A stretch of DNA of 64,000 bases from Edaphochlamys debaryana (taxonomy: Eukaryota; Chlorophyta; Chlorophyceae; Chlamydomonadales), in assembly GCA_016858145.1 (NCBI GenBank), contig JAEHOE010000028.1, forward strand, positions 1-64,000. Reading direction: 5' to 3'. The notes under the pieces were generated by a model. The model was not told the origin of the DNA. It did not search any database and worked only from the letters and a program-made list of their open reading frames with translations. This document shows, piece by piece, positions 57,237 to 64,000 of the stretch. Made by a program: the position numbers and the translations under genes. Position 1 is the stretch's first letter. Each line of letters starts with the position of its first letter.

Positions 57237-58680
57237 GGCAGGGGTTAGCAGGGGTAGACGCAATGGCCGCAGGAGGTTCGCAGCTGGCAATGTGTGCTGC
57301 GGGTTTCTATAGCTCCTTGGAAGTGAAGCGGAGCGGAGCTCTCTGCAGAGAACAGCTACGGGTTATGTCCCGACCAGAGGGGGGGCCTGTCAGATAGCAG
57401 GGGTCGCCGCCATGGCCGCAGGAGATTCAAAGCAGGATGGAACGTGGCAGACTGGTTTGTTGAGAGAGTAAGGAGTCTCAGGTCAGATCGAGGGGCCAAG
57501 GCCACGGATGTTGGTCCATGTTTCCGTTGCGCTAGGGATAGCGGCAGAGGGGTCGTGCAGGGCCCGTGAGCTTGACTTGTGCACAAGACAAGATATTGGC
57601 AGGAGGCACGCCATGCTGTGTACTGATCCTTGGCTATGGTGCCGAAGTTTGTCATTCTGGGTGCCATGTATTCAAGTGGCTTATGACGCGTTGTGCGAGC
57701 CGTGCAGTAAGTTGCCGGGTAGCAGTTTGCTTGGCGGTTGTGCTTTAGGGAAGCGCGTTGCTTGACGGTTCAGGACGGTAGCTTGACTTGACCCAGGGAA
57801 GGGCTGCGGTTCTGTGATCGAGTTGGAAGTGGGCAAGCAGCACGTGGGACGTTGGGACAATGCCGGGGTCACAAAGCAAATTTGCTTGGTGTTGTCTGCG
57901 GATACGTGTCGAGTTTGAGGTGGAGGCGGTCGGAAGTGGGACGGGTGTTGGCGGGCACGAGTGCACCGTAATGCACGTTTGAGCAACTAATACAAAGAGG
58001 AGTGGCAATTGCTTTAGGCCACGGCCGTGGTTGTGAAGCGTCTATGGTCTGGCAGCCTGGCAGGTGATATGGGACGGGGGCTGTGGGTTTTGCGGCGTGT
58101 TGCCTCCCGATGCTCCCGAGTCGGAGAGGGCCGGAGGCGGCGGGGTGACAGGGCGTGTCGGTCAGGCAAGTGGGTCGAGGTGCTTGCAGCAAACCCTGGC
58201 TCCATCCTCGTCCGCGAGTAGAACACATCATATCGATCACGGGTATTAGGTGTCGGCAGGGAGCACGTCAGGGTGTGAAGCTGCCGGTTGCGGAGGCGCC
58301 CGAAGGGTGCACGAATGCCGGGTTAAGTACACACGTAGAGGCCGCCCCCTTACCAAACAACATACCAAAGACACCAGCTCACAAGAAGCATATCGCCTCA
58401 TCAAACCCAGCTCACACAGTCACACGGAGCTACCTGCATTGCAATACCCCGGCGACAAACCTTACCCTCGTAGCCGCCACACGGGTTAGTACCCAAGCAT
58501 ATATCCTCTACCTGCAGTCGAAGACAGGCTCGAGGTGCGGCCGTGTCGGGGCTCGCGATTCCGGTTGTCGTCAGCCTCCATTTTCGGCCACGATAAGTGC
58601 TCAGTTGCTGACTCTTGGAGTAAAAGGAGATCGAATCGCCATCCTCGCAGGTGGGGGCGACCCGCGACCCGCGCTTCAAC
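57237..58680. other. 3' UTR of the RING/TRAF gene and promoter of the glycosyltransferase gene
   Basis: No coding exon is supported. Composition is less GC-rich than the genes. No TGTAA signal was found. Confidence 0.45.
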
Positions 58681-61456
58681 ATGGCGGGGAGACGGCATGG
58701 GCGGTGTTGCCCGTCGGCCGCTGCGGGCCTCCTGCTTGTAGTATGCCTTACCGCGGCACAAGCAGCGGCAGCTTCACCCGCGGGGCCGTTGAGACGCCTG
58801 CTGAGGTACTTGAGTTTGGACGCTAGGACAGCACCCGACGCCATCCTGCCCGACGACGCGCACCAGTTCATGCCCCCGCTCTGGCGCACCGACGATCCCG
58901 ACCTCATACAACCAAGCACCTCCCGACAATCCGGTCGCGCTTTGCGACACGCAGCCGGTGACGAGGAGCCCTTTGGCGCCGGTGACCCCGACCCAGACTT
59001 CAAGCCCAGCGCCAGCCGGCCCCCTCTGCGGAACGATGACTTCGTCTACGCAGCGCCCTCGACAGCCCCGAGGCGAGTTTTGAGGGAAGGCGAAGAAAGG
59101 ACAGCAGCGGAGGATAAGGCAACAGCCGCCCACGTAGTCTCCTCCGCCAGCACCACTGCCTTCGCCACCCCTGAGCGGTACCCCGCCCCAGCACCATGTA
59201 GACCCCGTGCCTCTCCGCACCTGGCTTTACACCGCCTCGCAACCGCCCCACCCTGCAGGCTGCAGCTCGCCCAGGCCAGCCGCTACTGGCGCAAGGGCAT
59301 GCGGGCGGTCTTCGTTACGGACCAAGCCCCCGAAAAGATGTCCCAGGAGGTCCTATCAAGCGCAGCGAAGTGAGCAGAGCCAAGTCCTCATTCCTTACTT
59401 AAGGGCTTCCGAGGAGACCCATGGAAGGGTGCATTTGAGCATGAAGTATCGACAAAATTGACACCGCCCAACTCCACAGGTACCGGGAGTCCTACGCCTG
59501 GTTCCCCAACTTCAAGCGCATGGCGAACGACAAGCGTGATCATTACTTGGAGGCGAGACCCGCGGGATTCAGGGACGGGGGGGCGGGGGGGTCCGATGTG
59601 GGTCGGCGGCGCTGGGTATGACCCATCTGGGTCGACCGCCGCGCCGCAACATGGTTGCGCGGCTTCTGCCGGTCGCGCAAACTCTGGGCGGAAGGGCAGC
59701 CCTACAGCGCCTAAAGCATGACTATCAACGATGTCTTCTCTGCATGCCCTCGCAGGGCGACCGGCGTGCTGCCATGGCGCCAGTGCTGGCGTACGCCACT
59801 CTGGCGGACCCCGAGTCCATGACCCCTTGGACCGGGGGGGCCAGGGGCAACGCCTCAGCTCCCGCGCAGCAGCCCGCAGCCACCGGGGCCCAGAAGGACC
59901 CTTTCAAGTGGATGCTGGCGGGTGACGATGACACGGTGTTCTTCATGCGGGGCGTAAAGGCGCTGCTCAGGGACTACGACCCGCAGCTGCCGGTGAGCTG
60001 GGGGAGCGGAGGGGAAACTGAGTCTCTCAGCTTGAAGCTTCACAGGGTTTGAGGGTTTAGGGTTTAGACGTGGCGAGCCATCCTTGGCACACACCTCTTC
60101 TCCTCTCCCTATGTTGAATCTGCCCCCTGCGTCCGCCTCCCCCTCCGCCCGCAGTACTTCCTGTCGGACTCGATGTACGTTGGCTCCAAGTCGCCGCAGC
60201 CGGGCGTGTGGGAGATGCGCTGCTACCCCTGCCACCTGCAGTGGGGCAAGTGGCGCCGCTCCCGGCGGCTGCTGGCGGCAGAGTCGCCCGCACAGGCCCT
60301 GGAGGCGCCCAAGGGCTGCAACTGCAGCACGCAGGTGCGTACGGCAATCAGACAAGCACGGCATTGATTGCACGTGTCAAGAGCCGAGGGCTGGGAAGGG
60401 GTTTCGCTGGGGCTCGACCTGACCTTTGCTTAGGCGGCTAACCCCTAGGCGGCTGATGCTCACTGTTGTTATGGGATTGGGATCGAGCTGCTGTCCTTGG
60501 CGCTCGCAGACGCTCTGCAGCCGGCGCTTCCCGGGCAACGTGAGCCGCTGTATGGACGAGTGGGAGGGCCCCGTGCCCTTTGGCGGCGTGGGCTTCATCT
60601 TCTCCATCGGCGTCTTCAAAGCCCTGGCGGCGGCGCGGGGCGGCAACGGGCTGCGCGCGTACGAGGTGCGCCGGTGGCTACGCTGTGCTGTGCTGGGGGC
60701 GTCGGCGCCCATCGGGGCTGTCTCCCAGGGTTGACTTCCGAGCTCACAAAGTCCTGTTTGCACCTCCCTCCGCAGGAGTGCATCAACCACCCCAACACGT
60801 CAGTCATGGCCTTCCCCGAGGGAGGCGACGCCTTCATGTCCCGCTGCCTGTGGCGCCTGGGCTTCCCCATCACCGACCCGGGATACACGCCGCTGGGCAG
60901 GCGAGCGGGAGTGGGGGGGCGGACGGGACAGGGCAGGGCATCCCCAGGGCAAGCAACCGCCTGGCCCCAACGCTGTGACTTCAAGTTTCCCCCATCCCCG
61001 AATCTCCGCACCTGCCCTGCATGCATCTGCTCACCCATTGCTTACCTCCTGTGTGTGCGTGTGTGCGTGTGCGGCGGGCGGCGCAGGTACATGGGCGAGG
61101 CTCTGGAGCTCAAGTACCTGTACGAGGCGCCCGTGAACCTGTCCAAGGGCCAGCTGCCGCGGGAGGCGCTGCAGCGCTGGTCCACCGGCATCTCCATGCA
61201 CCTGTGGGCGCGCCAGCAGAAGTCCTACAGGTGGGCAGGGGCACCTACCTACCGCGTCCCTGCAAAATCAGAAGCTTGATTGCCAACAGGCAACAGGCGC
61301 CTGGATTCGCCCCATCTGCTGTGACCTGACTGTGGCCCTGTTGCTCCTGCTTGCTCATCCGTCGGACGTAGGGCCGGCGCGCTGACGGTCAAGTACCTGA
61401 TTGGGGTGTACGACCTGGTGGCGGAGCTGCTCTGGCCCAGCGCACGCAAGGCGTAG
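58681..61456 (+). CDS. DUF604/fringe-type glycosyltransferase (GT31-like), type II membrane protein
   Basis: Nine exons in phase: 58681-59177, 59259-59369, 59480-59552, 59756-59992, 60155-60334, 60510-60665, 60776-60900, 61087-61230, 61372-61456; 535 residues. The N terminus has a short basic stretch and a hydrophobic segment (AAAGLLLVVCLTAAQAAA), a signal anchor or signal peptide; the ATG at 58681 is preferred over one 30 bases upstream for that reason. Blocks typical of fringe-related DUF604 enzymes follow: FKWMLAGDDDTVFF with the metal-binding DDD at 284-286, MYVGSKS, VPFGGVGFIFS, FPEGGDAFMSRCLWRLG, and ITDPGY. These enzymes add sugars to glycoproteins or glycans in the secretory pathway; donor and acceptor cannot be read from sequence. 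Introns 3 and 7 appear to use GC donors. A poly(A) signal lies at 62006. A paralogue lies tail-to-tail at 63434. Confidence 0.82.
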
Positions 61457-63433
61457 ACGCATGCCGGGCGAAGCCTGCTGAAGAAGCAGGCGTCTGGCCC
61501 GCAGCATTGGGTTCAGGAAGCTTTGGCCCGACATGCGGGGAACCTACCATACTGGGACCGCGTGCTTCCCGAAGGCGATGCATGGGAGTACTCTCGAGAG
61601 ACAATTCAGCTGGCGGCTTCATCCGAGCTCATGCTCTTTATCAACTTGTCTAGAGGGGTGTGCACAACGCCCGCAATACAGACACAGTCGTCCTTCGGCA
61701 GGAAGCAGGGCAGGGTTCGGGAGAGGAGGGAAGCGTGGAGCGCGTGTAGATTGAGGCAGCTGGAAGCTTGCTGCGGCATAGTCGCCCAATTGGCGAGGCA
61801 GGCCCTAGGCCCAATTGTTTGCCTGCGTGGAATGTGATTGCGAGGACTACTGATTCATAATGTCTTGGTGAGGATCCATTAGGTAGATGGACAGGTAGGC
61901 TTATGTGCGGCTTGGTCGCATGACGACAGTGCATGATGGCTTGGCAGTTGGGTGGGTCGGCTGGTGTGGAGTTCATAGGCAGGTGCCGGCGACGGCTAGG
62001 TGTTGTGTAATCTCTTTGTTTCCATGTTCATGGGGGATTCAGCTATTCACCCGGACAAAACAGCATGGCATCTGGATGCCATGGTATTCATTGTGTTACG
62101 TACAGACGTCGGGTTGAAGGCATGGAGCTTAGCGTGTTCGCACTTGTGTCGAGTGTCCCCGGGCCTTGGTGGTAGCTTCGGGCATGGACCCCGCAGGGGG
62201 CGTCAGACGTTCGAGGGGAGAAGCGTCCCAGGTCCACAGGGAGCCGAGGGAGGAGGGCATAGCCCATGGTCCACAGGGAGTTAATGAGGGCTCAGGGATG
62301 TTAAGTCGATGTGAATTTCCGGTAGCAGACGGCTTGGTGATGAGCAGCCGAGGCGCCGAGCAGGCACATGGTGCCCCGCTGACCACGCCGTCCATGTAAG
62401 CACATGGTGCCGTGGCCCGTGGGTGAACGAGCCCTGGCATGTCACTGCTGTCGGTGGCCCGCTTCTGGCGTTCTGGCCTTCTGGCCGGTCTCAGTCACCT
62501 TTTCGGTGCCGCAGACTGGGGGCAGAGGGCTCTCGCCAGTGCTGGAGAGCGGCGAAGTCCGGTCCAGGGGACGGAAGGTGGGCTCTGGCGGCGAGATTGA
62601 ACAGGGGGTGATGGTGTACCGCCCTGTTGGCCAGCCGCGCCGTGCGCCCAATCGTCAGTGTGGGCTCGATGACACGCTGGGTCGTGACATTAGGTTGATA
62701 GCATCCATTGCGCGCTGTGACTGCACGGCGTGTGCCATACATGGTGCATGCCCCGACTGCCTGGGCTGTGCCGCGGGGCCTCTCTGGGTGATGCCATTTA
62801 GGGCACGTCAGTTCACTGCATGCCCCGAAACAGAGTTCGAATGATCAAAGCCTAGCGCCCACCTGACTCAGCCATCTATACCGGCCCGTCAACCCCTCGT
62901 ATCCACCCTAGCTGCTCTGTCTTGCGCTTGCGTGACCTCAACTCTGGCCCTAACGGAGCGTGCGGGTTGGGTCATCGCGTATGTAACTGTATCCTGTCTC
63001 CTTCTACCCAAGACTGCGTCTGGCCTCAATCATGTAATGCACGCGAGGCTTGGCCGCACTCTGGCGGGCTGCCCATGCATGCCCACTAGTGCTATTGGTA
63101 AAGATGAAGAAGACGCCAGCCCCAGCAATGCTGTACGCCGAATGAGCCCAAGGGATACACACCGCCGGCCCCTGCCCTGCTGCACGCCACGCGGCCCGAG
63201 GCCAAGTGACCCCGTTGCAACCGATACTTTCCGTGATTCTTCCCGCGCTGGCTGACCCATGGCAACTTGATGAGAGCATCGCAAGCCCCTATCTACAGCG
63301 AAGTGCCCATGGCGGCCCACTTGCATAGCCCTTGGCTGAGGACATTGGCGGATTGGGCGCAGACACTCGGGAGCCTATCGCTGACTGCACATGGGTCCTC
63401 AGCAATGCCTGCTGGGCTCGGACTCTCGGTCTC
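61457..63433. other. Intergenic region between two converging glycosyltransferase genes
   Basis: It holds both 3' UTRs. No coding exon is supported. TGTAA occurs on the + strand at 62006-62010 and again near 63033; no - strand TGTAA was seen for the right-hand gene. Confidence 0.45.
62006..62010 (+). promoter_or_regulatory. TGTAA poly(A) signal of the glycosyltransferase gene
   Basis: TGTAA lies 550 nt after the stop codon at 61454-61456, within the range usual for volvocine 3' UTRs. Confidence 0.5.
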
Positions 63434-63850
63434 TCAAGATGCGCCGGCCGGCTTGGGCTTGCCGCTGGGCCACAGCATCTCCGCCACCAGGTCGTACACG
63501 GAGGTGATGTACTTGATGGACAGTGCGGCAGATCTGTACGGCAGTACGGCGGGGAAGCAGGCAGACCTGGGTCAGAGAGGTCGAGGCCCCCGGCGCAGGT
63601 GCAGGGTGTGTGCAGCTGCGCCTTGTCTCCGCACCCAGCCTCTAGCCTGGGTCGACATTCCCTAGATCTACGCTGCACATCACAACCCTGGCCCATTCAC
63701 CTGTAGGAGGGCTGCTTGCGCGCGCCCAGGTGCATGGACACGGCGACTGACCAGCGCTCCAGCGTGCCGTTGGGCAGCGAGGCGGCGCCCTGCTTGAGGT
63801 GCTTGGGCACCTCGTACATCTCCTTCAGGCCCAGGATCTCGCCCATGTAC
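63434..63850 (-). CDS. Second glycosyltransferase gene of the same family, last two exons only
   Basis: Complement exons 63850-63701 and 63533-63434 join in phase (AG plus A) and end at the stop codon 63434-63436. The first encodes YMGEILGLKEMYEVP, ERWSVAVSMHLGARKQPSYR; the second ALSIKYITSVYDLVAEMLWP. These match exons 8 and 9 of the gene at 58681-61456 (YMGEALELKYLYEAP, QRWSTGISMHLWARQQKSYR; ALTVKYLIGVYDLVAELLWP) with the intron at the same place and phase. The rest of the gene, including the catalytic part, lies beyond the right edge. It faces its paralogue tail-to-tail, so the pair is an inverted duplication. Confidence 0.85.
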
Positions 63851-64000
63851 CTGTACGGCAGGCAGATATGGTCGTACGAGCGCTCCAAGCAAAGGGTTCA
63901 CGAGGTAAGAGATCACATGCAATCATAAGCGGCCTGCGTGCATGCTCGCCAACTAGCTCTTGGGACCTCGCTCTTTCCGCAAGTACGCGTGAACAAGCGT

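Overview
The window looks like nuclear DNA of a volvocine green alga (Chlamydomonas/Volvox/Gonium relatives). It is very GC-rich, the genes are broken by many short GT-AG introns (and some GC-AG introns), proteins carry long Ala/Gly/Gln/Pro low-complexity insertions, candidate poly(A) signals are TGTAA, and the recognisable genes are of plant/algal type (chloroplast FtsH-like ATPase, LPA1-type P-loop protein, DUF604-type glycosyltransferases). All gene models below were built by eye from splice-site phase and protein motifs; no transcript evidence was available.

Layout. 1-5760: right part of a decayed Ty3/gypsy LTR retrotransposon (end of protease, reverse transcriptase, RNase H, a PHD-finger-like piece, a duplicated pre-integrase module, integrase). 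5760-12550: repeat-like DNA with one orphan Gag-like coiled-coil ORF and a degenerate tandem repeat. 12551-15376 (+): MYND zinc-finger protein. 16767-17849 (+): a 74-residue three-exon protein of unknown function. 19283-22195 (-): a membrane protein with a DnaJ-type Cys-rich zinc domain but no J domain, sharing a 448-bp divergent upstream region with 22644-26752 (+), a Gln/His-rich putative transcription factor whose N terminus resembles a divergent TALE homeodomain. 27615-28391: a non-autonomous hAT-type transposon with a perfect 8-bp target duplication. 28991-31385 (+): ERdj1/DNAJC1-like ER J-protein with SANT domains. 31885-39185 (+): 16-exon LPA1-like (2-phosphoglycerate-kinase-related) P-loop protein. 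40637-50925 (-): at least 29 exons of an FtsHi-type AAA protein whose protease motif is lost. 52478-57236 (+): RING/TRAF-type zinc-finger protein with a long Q/A-rich tail. 58681-61456 (+): DUF604/fringe-type glycosyltransferase. 63434-63850 (-): last two exons of a second copy of that glycosyltransferase, running off the right edge in the opposite orientation.

The genes do not form an operon-like system; this is an ordinary gene-dense algal segment flanked by mobile DNA. Two themes recur across it: protein quality control or folding (DnaJ zinc protein, ERdj1-like, FtsHi, RING/TRAF) and unusual introns (an excess of phase-forced GC-AG introns, and introns in the FtsHi gene that start with G-runs and end with C-runs).
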